DNA of 14,330 nt from Paraglaciecola arctica (GTDB lineage Bacteria; Pseudomonadota; Gammaproteobacteria; Enterobacterales; Alteromonadaceae), in NCBI GenBank assembly GCA_003232445.1, contig QIJM01000384.1, positions 1-14,330 of the forward strand, in the 5' to 3' direction. Numbering within the stretch: position 1 is the first letter of the stretch; every line of letters starts with the position of its first letter. The notes below the pieces were generated by a model. The model searched no databases. It was given only the letters and a program-made list of their open reading frames with translations, and was not told the origin of the DNA. This document shows positions 6,889 to 14,330 of this stretch, in pieces. The position numbers and the translations under genes were made by a program.

Positions 6889-7245
6889 ATGCTAAAAACA
6901 CTTCCGCTGCTGTTACAGCAAGCGACACAAAATGTGCAACTTATAACAGCCAAAAAAGCGGCACAAGAGCGTAGACAAAATAAAGGTTTACTTATAGATG
7001 TGCGGGAATCAGTTGAACACTTTTCCTCACCTGCTATTGGCGCTATCAATATACCTCGGGGTGTACTGGAAATGAAAATTATGGAAATAGAAAAAGACCC
7101 CAAGCGTCCGATATACTTGCATTGTGCCTCTTCGCTGCGCGCCGCATTAGCGGCAGAACAATTAGCCAGAGTGGGCTATACAAATGTCAGTGTGATCAGT
7201 TGTAAAATGGACGAAGTACATAAGATGCACCAGCATTCAGAATAA
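6889..7245 (+). CDS. Single-domain rhodanese (sulfurtransferase)
   Basis: This 118-residue protein is a rhodanese that carries sulfane sulfur as a cysteine persulfide. LLIDVRES (34-41) and GAINIPRGVLE (51-61) are the CH2A-like start. The active-site loop is YLHCASSLRAALAAEQL, with catalytic Cys79 followed by A-S-S-L-R. GYTNVSVISC closes the fold and adds Cys105. There is no signal peptide, so it is cytoplasmic. Start ATG 6889 is preceded by AGGA seven or so bases upstream. It lies downstream of a thiol-sensing ArsR regulator, and a DUF2892 membrane protein sits at the cassette's other end. In E. coli YgaP these two domains are one polypeptide; here they seem split, which supports a role in persulfide metabolism or detoxification. 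Confidence 0.92.
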   Translation: MLKTLPLLLQQATQNVQLITAKKAAQERRQNKGLLIDVRESVEHFSSPAIGAINIPRGVLEMKIMEIEKDPKRPIYLHCASSLRAALAAEQLARVGYTNVSVISCKMDEVHKMHQHSE

Positions 7246-7317
7246 CGGCTAAATCCCCAACGGCAAAAATCATTTCCTGTATTAAACGTAATTCCTCAGA
7301 GCTAGCATGCAACGATG

Positions 7318-8637
7318 TTAAAGTTTTCTAGTAACACCTGTTCTAATACGATCACGGTGAGCTGGGGCAACATAAATTTCAACAGTCGTTTTTACGCTAG
7401 CATGACCTAGTTCCTCTGCTAGCATGGTTTCACTGATTTCACCTAGTGCTTGGGTCGCCCCGGTATGTCTTAGCCAGTGTGATGAAGCGCCTGCAATGGA
7501 GCGTGCTTGTTGAAGCTTTTTGCCTTTTACTAATTTTTTAATGACTAAATCAAAGGCTTCTTCCACCATATTATTTAAGCTGTCTTGATGTAGCGGCTCA
7601 CCGGTTTTTTGTGAAGGCATAATGGGGACGGTTTCATCAATGTGGGGCAGGGGAGATAACCCTAAAGATCCTCGATAACGAATGAGCACATAGTCTATAA
7701 ATCCGTCAGGAACCGTGACAAGTCTCTGTTTTTTTCCTTTACCTATTATATCTAAAACCCATCCTTCACCTGATGCATCTTGCCTAAAGTGACCAAAAAC
7801 TGGTGTGCAGTAATCTCTGACTGATAGCTCGGAAATTCTTAAAAAAAGTACCTTTAACGAGAGTACTAAAAATCGATGTTTTTCATAAATCGGATCGTCA
7901 TCAGCAGCCTGGGTAAGCGTATCGATAAAAAGCTGCCATATTTCATCGTCTAATGTATGAGGGGGTTTATATATTTTCCCTTTTACTAAGTATTTACAGC
8001 TTTTTTTCACCAAAGCGACTGGGTTACGCGTCATATGCTCTGATTCGGTCAGCTCCTTCAAAAAGACATTAAGTGATGCATAAGAGTTTTGCAGTGAAGT
8101 TTGGTTAAGGCTGTATCTATGGGTAAGTTTTGTTTTAGTTTTTTGTTCAGGTGAAATGAGTGTTTGTGTTTTTCTGTCTGCCTTAGACTGACGTAATACA
8201 AATGGACGCCAGTTGCTATTTACCAAGCGTATGTCAGTTTTACCTTTTGATTTAAATCGACTAGCAATAGTGGTATCGGCAATGAGTGATTTAGGAGGTG
8301 ACCATATCCAGTCTATGTATTCTCTGACTTCATCCACGCCGGATTTCAAAACGGATGTCTGTTTTTCATTCCAGCAAAATAGCATAAAGCGTTCAGCTTC
8401 ATTCCTAAAACGATTTTGTGTACCGACCGAACTGCCAACAACGTTAGTTAAAAAACGTAGTAACAACTCCAAATCTCTTTTAGCTTGAATACCTGAGGAC
8501 TCAACCTCATCTAAAAATTCATTGAGTGAAGGATAGATGTATTTAAATTCACTAGAGCGCAAAAGTGAAAGCTGCTCTGGAATGAGTTTAACGGTATCTG
8601 TTATAGGATGATATTTCATAGGGCGATAATACACCAT
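7318..8637 (-). CDS. Tyrosine recombinase / site-specific integrase
   Basis: This 439-residue protein belongs to the phage-integrase family. The catalytic set is complete: Arg267 (LFLRISELSVRD), Lys in GKGKKQRLVTVP (about 302-303), His387 and Arg390 (SSHWLRHTGAT), His412 (EELGHASVKTT) and the nucleophile Tyr422 (EIYVAP). A SAM-like core-binding domain occupies about residues 55-205. The start may be ATG 8637 or ATG 8619; a promoter-like -10 at 8626-8631 would favour 8619 and a nearly leaderless mRNA. There is no excisionase or phage gene beside it, so it is an orphan recombinase. It converges on the rhodanese gene. A perfect 17-bp inverted repeat upstream may be its recombination site or operator. 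No close named relative can be assigned. Confidence 0.92.
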   Translation of the reverse strand: MVYYRPMKYHPITDTVKLIPEQLSLLRSSEFKYIYPSLNEFLDEVESSGIQAKRDLELLLRFLTNVVGSSVGTQNRFRNEAERFMLFCWNEKQTSVLKSGVDEVREYIDWIWSPPKSLIADTTIASRFKSKGKTDIRLVNSNWRPFVLRQSKADRKTQTLISPEQKTKTKLTHRYSLNQTSLQNSYASLNVFLKELTESEHMTRNPVALVKKSCKYLVKGKIYKPPHTLDDEIWQLFIDTLTQAADDDPIYEKHRFLVLSLKVLFLRISELSVRDYCTPVFGHFRQDASGEGWVLDIIGKGKKQRLVTVPDGFIDYVLIRYRGSLGLSPLPHIDETVPIMPSQKTGEPLHQDSLNNMVEEAFDLVIKKLVKGKKLQQARSIAGASSHWLRHTGATQALGEISETMLAEELGHASVKTTVEIYVAPAHRDRIRTGVTRKL

Positions 8638-8653
8638 ATAGACATCCAGTCAA
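8626..8653 (-). promoter_or_regulatory. Candidate recombinase promoter
   Basis: On the minus strand TTGACT (8653-8648), a 16-bp spacer and TATTAT (8631-8626) make a good sigma-70 match. The -35 lies inside the left arm of the palindrome at 8647-8686, so whatever binds the palindrome could control transcription. If used, transcription starts near 8620 and translation would begin at ATG 8619, not 8637. Confidence 0.4.
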
Positions 8654-8686
8654 TTCGTAATAAGGTCAATTATTACGAATTGACTG
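8647..8686. repeat. Perfect 17-bp inverted repeat around a 6-bp centre, dif-like
   Basis: CAGTCAATTCGTAATAA (8647-8663), centre GGTCAA (8664-8669) and TTATTACGAATTGACTG (8670-8686) are perfectly symmetric. The inner layout, arms ending in ATAA and beginning with TTAT around 6 bp, matches the geometry of Xer dif sites. It begins 9 bp upstream of the recombinase's first ATG. It could be the enzyme's core recombination site, an autoregulatory operator or, less likely, a hairpin. No second copy was noticed in the window. Confidence 0.75.
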
Positions 8687-8962
8687 ATGCTCGATATTAA
8701 AAGAGTTAAGCATAAGGTGGTAGCGGCTATACCTCCTTTTATACGTCAAACTAACCGCTTTGCTCCCGTTTTTGTAAAGGTATGAATGTTAACTTGGGGA
8801 CTGAATCGATTTTTCCAGCAGAAATTAGCTTATGGTCAGCTGAATTTTATGCAATATAAACCGCTGACTATCGAGATCAACGATGTTAATTACCCAACCT
8901 AAAAATTATGCCGCTCTGTGTGCTGAAATAGAAAAGCGACGTATTGACAAGAGACGATACCA
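8687..8962 (+). other. Gap between recombinase and deoC with vestigial short reading frames
   Basis: No confident gene lies here. One frame is open at 8687-8785 (32 codons, ending FIRQTNRFAPVFVKV), stops at TGA 8783-8785, and resumes with ATG 8786 for 38 codons to TAA 8900-8902 (MLTWGLNRFFQQKLAYGQLN, then FMQYKPLTIEINDVNYP). A second frame, 8883-8966, reads MLITQPKNYAALCAEIEKRR then IDKRRYH and overlaps the deoC TTG start. The residue composition is protein-like and the pieces could be parts of one decayed gene broken by a stop and a frameshift, perhaps a transposase end, but I do not recognise it. A clear deo promoter or CytR/CRP site was not found. Confidence 0.3.
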
Positions 8963-9736
8963 TTGAAAATAGATAAAAAAGTGGCACAACGGATCATATC
9001 ACTTATTGATTTGACCTCCTTGAGTGGAACTGAAACGCCTTCTGACATTATCCAATTGTGCGAAAACGCAAGTTCTCCCTATGGCGATACCGCCGCTGTT
9101 TGTGTCTGTCCAAAGTATGTGCAAACGGCAAAGGCTTTTATGGCCTCAAAAAAAATATTGAATATAAAAATTGCAACGGTTGTTAACTTTCCTTCGGGTC
9201 AGGCGTCCATCGAAAAAGTGACCGCTGACACACGTTTGGCTATCAAACATGGTGCCGATGAAATTGATATTGTCCTGCCCTATCAGGATTTGATGGCGGG
9301 AAATATTGATTCTGTAGAAGCCATGCTACACGCTTGCAAACAGGCTTGTAATAATAAAGTGGCACTTAAAGTCATAATTGAATCTGGAGAATTAGACTCG
9401 CCTGAGAATGTAACAAAGGCTTGCGAACTATCTCTTGAATATGCTGCTGATTTCATAAAAACATCGACCGGTAAAGTATCGGTAAACGCCACGCACGAAG
9501 CGGCAAAGCTGATTTTGGAATCGATCAAGCAATCGAACGACCGGAACGTGGGTATTAAAGTATCTGGGGGCGTCAAAACCATTGAACAAGCGGCTGACTA
9601 TCTAGCCATAGCACAAAGTATTATGGGTGATGAGTGGATACATAAAGGCCATTTCAGGTTTGGGGCGAGCTCACTACTAAATAACCTGGTTAAATATATT
9701 CAAAAAACAAGTCAACACCCTTCAGAGACATTGTAA
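8963..9736 (+). CDS. deoC: Deoxyribose-phosphate aldolase
   Basis: DeoC cleaves 2-deoxyribose-5-phosphate to glyceraldehyde-3-phosphate and acetaldehyde, the last step of deoxynucleoside catabolism. The 257-residue length and motifs fit the class I aldolase of E. coli type. Asp102 (ADEIDIVLPY) assists catalysis, Lys166 (DFIKTSTGK) forms the Schiff base and Lys199 (VGIKVSGGVKT) is the activating lysine; FRFGASSLL binds phosphate. The start is TTG 8963: an in-frame stop sits at 8945-8947, no ATG lies between, and AAGAG is about nine bases upstream. GTG 8981 is a weaker alternative. It is the first gene of deoCABD, and deoA starts within its stop (TAATG). Confidence 0.96.
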   Translation: MKIDKKVAQRIISLIDLTSLSGTETPSDIIQLCENASSPYGDTAAVCVCPKYVQTAKAFMASKKILNIKIATVVNFPSGQASIEKVTADTRLAIKHGADEIDIVLPYQDLMAGNIDSVEAMLHACKQACNNKVALKVIIESGELDSPENVTKACELSLEYAADFIKTSTGKVSVNATHEAAKLILESIKQSNDRNVGIKVSGGVKTIEQAADYLAIAQSIMGDEWIHKGHFRFGASSLLNNLVKYIQKTSQHPSETL

Positions 9737-11070
9737 TGGCTGAATTTGCTGCAATTATCGACATCAAAAGCCAAGGCTTGGTACTGTCATCTTCGCAAAT
9801 TGATGGGGTGGTAACAGCCTGTACTGATTTTTCTGCAAGCGATCCACAGATAGCCGCCTTCACTAAAGCGGTTTATTTAAATGGCATGAATAGCGACGAA
9901 ACCGCTGCGTTAACCGCTGCCATGAGTCATTCTGGAAAAAGCCTTAATTGGAACGTAGATGGCCCAGTCGTAGACAAACACAGCACCGGAGGCGTGGGGG
10001 ATTTAATTAGCTTGATACTAGCCCCTACCCTAGCCGCGTGTGGCGCATTTGTGCCCATGATAAGTGGTAGAAGCCTTGGCCATACTGGCGGAACCGTTGA
10101 TAAACTCGAAAGTATCCCAGGCTATAACACTTCTCCATCAATTCAACAGTTTCAGGACTGCGTGAAGCACGTTGGAGCTGCTATTGCAGCGCAGTCGTCC
10201 TACTTGGCTCCTGCGGATAAACGCATGTATGCGATAAGGGATGCAAGCTCAACCGTATCGTGTGTTCCTCTTATCGTATCCTCAATTTTATCAAAAAAAT
10301 TGGCTGAAGGCTTAGACGCGCTGATCATTGACTTAAAATGCGGTAACGGAGCCATTGCAAACAATGATGAGTTTATATTGGAACTGAAAACAGCGATCAT
10401 TGATGTTGCAGATAAACTCGATCTGAACGTTCAGTGTTTGACCACTCAAATGGATGAGCCTATTTCCTTTAATGTCGGAAATAGCCTTGAAATCATGGAA
10501 GTGATTGAATTTATGACCAGTAAAAAGCGTCATCCACGAGCAGTGTGGCTGCTCGAAAACCTAGCCTCAAAGTTACTGATAAGTACTGGCATGGCAAGTG
10601 ATCAACAACAGGCAGTAAGAATGATCAACACAGCGCTTGATGAAGGCAACGTAGCAGAGCACTTTGCCAAAATGGTTAGCTACTTAGGAGGCCCTAGCGA
10701 TTTAGTCAGCCACCCTACTAAATACTTGAAGAACGCTCATGTCATACACCCCGTATTTTCTGCACATGCAGGTCAGTTGACAGGCTACAACATGAAATAT
10801 ATTGGCGAAATGTGCAGACGCCTCAGTTCATCTAAAGCTAGTCCAACTGCCATTGTTAGTCATCGAACTGGTATAAGTGGCATGTTACCGCTTGGTTCAA
10901 TAGTCGATTCCTCTGTGCCCTTATGCCATTTGCATGCAGAAAGTCAAAGTGATTGGGACAGCCAAGCCAGTTTCCTGAGAGACCATTGCCTGAGTATCAA
11001 TACTGATGAGTCATACCATTCAAATCCCCGCCCTGCCCCCGCAGCGCAAACTTTTGGGTTATCGAAATGA
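9736..11070 (+). CDS. deoA: Thymidine phosphorylase
   Basis: DeoA phosphorolyses thymidine and deoxyuridine to the base and deoxyribose-1-phosphate. The 444-residue protein matches the E. coli enzyme in length. VVDKHSTGGVGD (79-89) and SGRSLGHTGGTVDKLE (110-125) are the phosphate-binding loop and pyrimidine-phosphorylase signature. His82, Arg168 (MYAIRDAS), Ser183 and Lys187 sit where E. coli has His85, Arg171, Ser186 and Lys190. One small departure is DLKCGNGAI at 199-207, where relatives usually have DVKVGSGAF. The ATG shares a base with the deoC TAA, and the TGA overlaps the deoB ATG, so translation of the operon is coupled. Confidence 0.96.
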   Translation: MAEFAAIIDIKSQGLVLSSSQIDGVVTACTDFSASDPQIAAFTKAVYLNGMNSDETAALTAAMSHSGKSLNWNVDGPVVDKHSTGGVGDLISLILAPTLAACGAFVPMISGRSLGHTGGTVDKLESIPGYNTSPSIQQFQDCVKHVGAAIAAQSSYLAPADKRMYAIRDASSTVSCVPLIVSSILSKKLAEGLDALIIDLKCGNGAIANNDEFILELKTAIIDVADKLDLNVQCLTTQMDEPISFNVGNSLEIMEVIEFMTSKKRHPRAVWLLENLASKLLISTGMASDQQQAVRMINTALDEGNVAEHFAKMVSYLGGPSDLVSHPTKYLKNAHVIHPVFSAHAGQLTGYNMKYIGEMCRRLSSSKASPTAIVSHRTGISGMLPLGSIVDSSVPLCHLHAESQSDWDSQASFLRDHCLSINTDESYHSNPRPAPAAQTFGLSK

Positions 11071-12290
11071 AGCGAGCCTTGGTTATTGTATTGGATTCAG
11101 TAGGTGTAGGTGCCAGTCCAGATGCTAATTATTTTGGTGATTCAGGGGCAAATACGCTGCTGCATATTGCACAGGCTTGTGCTAACGGTCAATGCGAACA
11201 AGGAAGAAGTGGATTATTGCATCTTCCCAATTTACAAACCCTTGGATTGCAACCCTGCTGTGAATTAGCTTGTAAAGAATCACTCCCACTGCGCGAAACA
11301 ATAACGCCGGTTAACGCCGCTTATGGTTGTGCTACAGAAATCAGTACAGGCAAAGATACCACATCGGGACATTGGGAAATGATGGGAGCCCCCGTCTTAT
11401 TTAACTGGGGTTACTTTACCAATCCAATTGATTCATTCCCTGAAGACTTAATTGCGTTATTCATTGAACAAGCAAAGTTACCCGGTATATTAGGTAATTG
11501 CATCGCATCGGGTATTGAGGTTATTGAGCGCTTCGGTGAGCAACATATATTGTCCGGAAAGCCAATTTGTTATACCAGCGCTGATAGCGTTTTTCAGATT
11601 GCCTACCACGAATCGGTGTTCTCTTCTGATAGAGCTAACACCATTTGCCAAATCGCCAGAAAATTGTTGAATGATTATAATATCGCTCGGGTCATTGCCA
11701 GACCATTTACCGGTCAAGATGCCAAATGTTTTCACAGAACAGCCAACCGTAAAGACTATTCGATTCAACCGACCGAAACGACATTTCTTGAGCACTTAAC
11801 CAATCAGCATGGGCGTGTTATTTCGGTGGGTAAAATCGCCGATATCTTTGCCAATAAAGGCATTAGCAAAACACTAAAAGCTGATGGTATGGAAAAGTTG
11901 ATGGATAACACCATTCATGCTTGGAAACACTGTCAAGAAAAAGACCTTGTGTTTACCAATATAGTGGACTTTGACACACTGTACGGCCACCGTCGTGATG
12001 TCAATGGCTACGCACTAGCGTTGGAAAAATTTGACCTTCGTTTAGGTGAGCTTTTGGCACAGGTTAAAGACACAGATTTAGTTATCCTCACTGCTGATCA
12101 CGGATGTGATCCGACATTTAGCGGCACTGATCACACCAGAGAATATGTCCCCGTGCTTGCTAGGGGCAACATTCAATCTGGCAGCATCGGTGTACGCAAT
12201 ACCTTTGCAGATATTGCCCAAAGCTTAGCGGAATACTTCGATTTGACGCCGATGCCCTTTGGAAAAAGCTTTCTCAACCGCACTCATTAG
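11067..12290 (+). CDS. deoB: Phosphopentomutase
   Basis: DeoB interconverts (deoxy)ribose-1-phosphate and -5-phosphate, linking DeoA and DeoD to DeoC. The 407 residues equal the E. coli length. Alkaline-phosphatase-superfamily Mn2+ sites are visible: Asp10 in VLDSVGVGASPDA, the GKDTTSGHWEMMG loop (95-107) bearing the phosphorylated Thr, VDFDTLYGHRRDV, and the TADHGCDPTFSGTDHTRE segment with its Asp and His ligands. It starts four bases inside deoA (ATGA) and ends nine bases before deoD. Confidence 0.97.
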   Translation: MKRALVIVLDSVGVGASPDANYFGDSGANTLLHIAQACANGQCEQGRSGLLHLPNLQTLGLQPCCELACKESLPLRETITPVNAAYGCATEISTGKDTTSGHWEMMGAPVLFNWGYFTNPIDSFPEDLIALFIEQAKLPGILGNCIASGIEVIERFGEQHILSGKPICYTSADSVFQIAYHESVFSSDRANTICQIARKLLNDYNIARVIARPFTGQDAKCFHRTANRKDYSIQPTETTFLEHLTNQHGRVISVGKIADIFANKGISKTLKADGMEKLMDNTIHAWKHCQEKDLVFTNIVDFDTLYGHRRDVNGYALALEKFDLRLGELLAQVKDTDLVILTADHGCDPTFSGTDHTREYVPVLARGNIQSGSIGVRNTFADIAQSLAEYFDLTPMPFGKSFLNRTH

Positions 12291-12299
12291 AGACTACCT

Positions 12300-13013
12300 A
12301 TGACCACTCCACACATCAATGCGCAAGCAAACGAATTCGCAAAAACAGTACTTATGCCGGGTGATCCGCTGCGCGCCAAATACATTGCACAGAATTATCT
12401 GGACGATGTTAAACAGGTCAATACCATCAGGAATATGCTTGGCTATACTGGGCGATTCAATGGCAATAGAGTCTCCGTGATGGGTTCTGGAATGGGTGCC
12501 CCGTCTATTTGTCTGTACGCCCATGAACTATATAACGAATTTGGCGTTGAAAATATCATAAGAGTGGGAAGCTGTGGATCATTGCAAGAGCATGTTGAAC
12601 TAAATGACATTGTTTTTGCCATGGGCGCTACAACAGATTCAAATATCAATCGCATCAGGACAAGTGGCTACGATTTTGCGGCAATCGCCGACTATGATTT
12701 ACTACAGCAACACGTTTCTAAAGCAAGACAAAAAGAACTCAAATTTCATGTTGGCAGTATTTTTACAACCGATCTTTTTTACAATTCAAATCCACAAACT
12801 GTTAAAACAATGACTCGATTTGGCGTCTTAGCAGCAGAAATGGAGACTGCCGGTTTGTATTGCATTGCAGCTGAGTTTGGCAAAAAAGCACTGACAATAT
12901 GTACCGTGAGCGACCATCTCCTTTTTAGTCAACAGCTCAGTGCCAACGAACGACAAACAGGCTTTGATTCGATGCTTGAAATCGCTCTGCTATGTCTCCC
13001 CGAAGAAAAATAA
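12300..13013 (+). CDS. deoD: Purine nucleoside phosphorylase, hexameric DeoD type
   Basis: DeoD phosphorolyses purine (deoxy)nucleosides. The 237 residues match the hexameric bacterial PNP rather than the trimeric type. Counting Met1, His5, Gly21, Arg25, Arg44, Arg88 and Ser91 (phosphate site), Met181-Glu182 (AEMETAGLY, ribose), Asp205 (TVSDHLL, catalytic) and Arg218 fall exactly at the E. coli positions, so the enzyme should be active. It is the last gene of the operon and is followed by 132 bp of convergent spacer in which I saw no strong intrinsic terminator. Confidence 0.97.
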   Translation: MTTPHINAQANEFAKTVLMPGDPLRAKYIAQNYLDDVKQVNTIRNMLGYTGRFNGNRVSVMGSGMGAPSICLYAHELYNEFGVENIIRVGSCGSLQEHVELNDIVFAMGATTDSNINRIRTSGYDFAAIADYDLLQQHVSKARQKELKFHVGSIFTTDLFYNSNPQTVKTMTRFGVLAAEMETAGLYCIAAEFGKKALTICTVSDHLLFSQQLSANERQTGFDSMLEIALLCLPEEK

Positions 13014-13145
13014 CAGACAAACTGTACCAATCCGATGAGTTTGTTTGCTTAAAGAAACTAACGAGTCAGATAAATCCAGCGTAGATCAGGGCTGCGGTTT
13101 GTTTTTCTATACTCGCAACAATGAATAAAATGAATTTCTGAGTGG

Positions 13146-14330
13146 CTAATTGTTAGAATGTGCTTTATCAAGCAACATAAATAACTTGTCGGCAATATCT
13201 GTATTATTTTGGTTACCCACAAAAATCTCAGCGCTAGGGCCAAACGCAAATACGCCAACATCTATGCCTGTGTGCCCCGACGTTGTCCATCCTGTACTCG
13301 TGCGTTTATTAACAATAGAATTCAATACCGCCCCAATTGCACGTGGTTTCATGTCTGAATTAATCACACCTAGGCTTTCTATCTCTGTTTCAGTTAGCTC
13401 AAAACCGAATGCATCCGATACATATTGACCTTTGTTTGATTGATCATTAATTTCCTTCGCCATACTAGAAATAGATTTTTTAAATGATTTAATAAACGAT
13501 GGATCCCATCTACGATCGCCATCGGCTCCTATAGTTAGCCCACCGGTGCTGTGGTCGGCGGTCAAAACAACTAAAGTATCAGGGTGGTTTTTCACGTAGT
13601 CGTGTAAATACTCCATCGTTTTGACTAGGTCATGCATCTCTGCCATAGCAGAGGCAATATCATTGCGGTGACCAGCCCAGTCCACTTGGCTTGCCTCTAA
13701 CAATAAGAAGTAGCCTGAATCTTTAGTATCTGCTGCCAAATAAGGCACGATGGCTTTCGTTAAAGTATGCAGTCTTAGTGGGTCTGTGTCGTCGAGCGCC
13801 CATGGTAAACTTTTATCACCAAACAGCCCGAATACTGGCGTGGCAGGATCTATAGTTGATAGCTGATCGTAATTATCTAAATATTGATAACCATCGGCCT
13901 TGAATAAATCGACTATATTGCGATCTTCTCTAATAAAAAAACCCAAACCTGCACCCAACATAATGTCAGCTAAATGTTCACCATTTATTCTATCGTCATA
14001 ATAACTGTCGGCCATTTGTTCATAGTTTTTGCGTGATTCATTAGCAACCATGTAAGACGCAGGCGTAGCATGCAATATATGTGAAGTCACCGCTAAACCT
14101 GTCTTTAAACCTAATTTATGTGCTCTATGCAGCACTGTTTCAAGGGCTTGTTTGTTAATATCAACACCAATTGCCCGATTATAAGTTTTCACACCTGTGG
14201 CCATAGCCGTTGCGCTTGCAGCAGAGTCGGTGATATAAGACTGCTTATTAGGATACTTACTATGAGGATACGTACGCGACGTCCCTACCAATATTTGGTC
14301 TAAAATAGTGGTCTCTACTTGTTCGGTAGC
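13146..14330 (-). CDS. Alkaline phosphatase, PhoA family (5' end beyond the window)
   Basis: The frame is open to the right edge; 394 residues are visible, reading ATEQVETTILDQILVGTS at the edge. The nucleophile Ser lies in YITDSAASATAMATG, the same D-S-A-A motif as E. coli Ser102. Other ligands follow in PhoA order: Thr in LHATPASY, Glu/Asp/His in LLLEASQVDWAGH with E. coli spacing (5 and 4 residues), Asp-His in LTADHSTGG and His in TSGHTG. The N-terminal signal peptide and first metal Asp should lie beyond 14330. It is expected in the periplasm or secreted, releasing phosphate from monoesters. It converges on deoD and does not seem to be part of that operon. No start within the window should be taken as real. 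Confidence 0.93.
   Translation of the reverse strand, partial: ATEQVETTILDQILVGTSRTYPHSKYPNKQSYITDSAASATAMATGVKTYNRAIGVDINKQALETVLHRAHKLGLKTGLAVTSHILHATPASYMVANESRKNYEQMADSYYDDRINGEHLADIMLGAGLGFFIREDRNIVDLFKADGYQYLDNYDQLSTIDPATPVFGLFGDKSLPWALDDTDPLRLHTLTKAIVPYLAADTKDSGYFLLLEASQVDWAGHRNDIASAMAEMHDLVKTMEYLHDYVKNHPDTLVVLTADHSTGGLTIGADGDRRWDPSFIKSFKKSISSMAKEINDQSNKGQYVSDAFGFELTETEIESLGVINSDMKPRAIGAVLNSIVNKRTSTGWTTSGHTGIDVGVFAFGPSAEIFVGNQNNTDIADKLFMLLDKAHSNN

Noticed and set aside
7246..7317. Minus-strand reading between rhodanese and recombinase (S-S-E-E-L-R-L-I-Q-E-M) as a gene remnant
   Set aside because: It is open for only about 25 codons outside known genes, has no start and no recognised family; it could be chance.
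1773..8637. The cassette plus recombinase as a complete integrative element or integron
   Set aside because: No paired attachment repeats at both ends, no attC sites and no excisionase were seen, so element boundaries cannot be supported.
8783..8785. In-frame TGA as a selenocysteine codon
   Set aside because: No selenoprotein context and no recognisable SECIS-like hairpin; a plain stop in a decayed frame is simpler.
13014..13145. Intrinsic terminator between convergent deoD and alkaline phosphatase genes
   Set aside because: Only weak partial pairings such as AAACT/AGTTT were seen, without a GC-rich stem next to a T-run.

Overview
The window looks like a chromosomal accessory stretch of a marine gammaproteobacterium, most likely Alteromonadales (Alteromonas, Glaciecola or Paraglaciecola type). 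The basis is moderate to low GC, an ordinary gammaproteobacterial deoC-deoA-deoB-deoD operon, a HlyU/BigR-type ArsR regulator and Shewanella/Alteromonas-like protein texture. This placement comes from reading the sequence; no search was run.

Layout. Positions 1-82 (minus) are the first codons of a small conserved protein that runs off the left edge. Positions 83-358 are intergenic, with an 11-bp direct repeat and an inverted repeat, and lead into a type II toxin-antitoxin pair of VapBC type (359-921). From 857 to 1767 lies debris: a minus-strand FixJ-like receiver domain lacking its N-terminal acidic pocket, a poorly recognised ORF behind it, an AT-rich gap full of inverted repeats, and the first 60 codons of a universal stress protein that stops abruptly. 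Positions 1773-7245 hold a coherent cassette: a DUF2892 membrane protein (minus), a divergent HlyU/SqrR/BigR-like ArsR regulator with the two cysteines expected of a persulfide sensor, an RND efflux permease with its periplasmic adaptor, and a single-domain rhodanese. Three operator-like repeats spaced exactly 16 bp apart sit between the divergent genes. The RND permease gene has a frameshift near codon 81, best explained by expansion of GG to GGGG. A minus-strand tyrosine recombinase (7318-8637) follows, with a perfect 17-bp inverted repeat around a 6-bp centre just upstream of it. Vestigial reading frames fill the space up to the deo operon.

Positions 8963-13013 are the complete deoCABD operon for nucleoside catabolism. 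DeoD and DeoA split nucleosides to (deoxy)ribose-1-phosphate, DeoB converts this to the 5-phosphate, and DeoC cleaves deoxyribose-5-phosphate to glyceraldehyde-3-phosphate and acetaldehyde. Convergent to it, a PhoA-family alkaline phosphatase runs off the right edge.

The most distinctive part is the putative reactive-sulfur cassette: thiol sensor, DUF2892 protein, rhodanese and RND pump, with a regularly spaced operator and a frameshifted pump. Next is the recombinase with its dif-like palindrome. The cut-off genes, the toxin-antitoxin pair and the recombinase together suggest a recombination-prone locus beside the stable deo operon.
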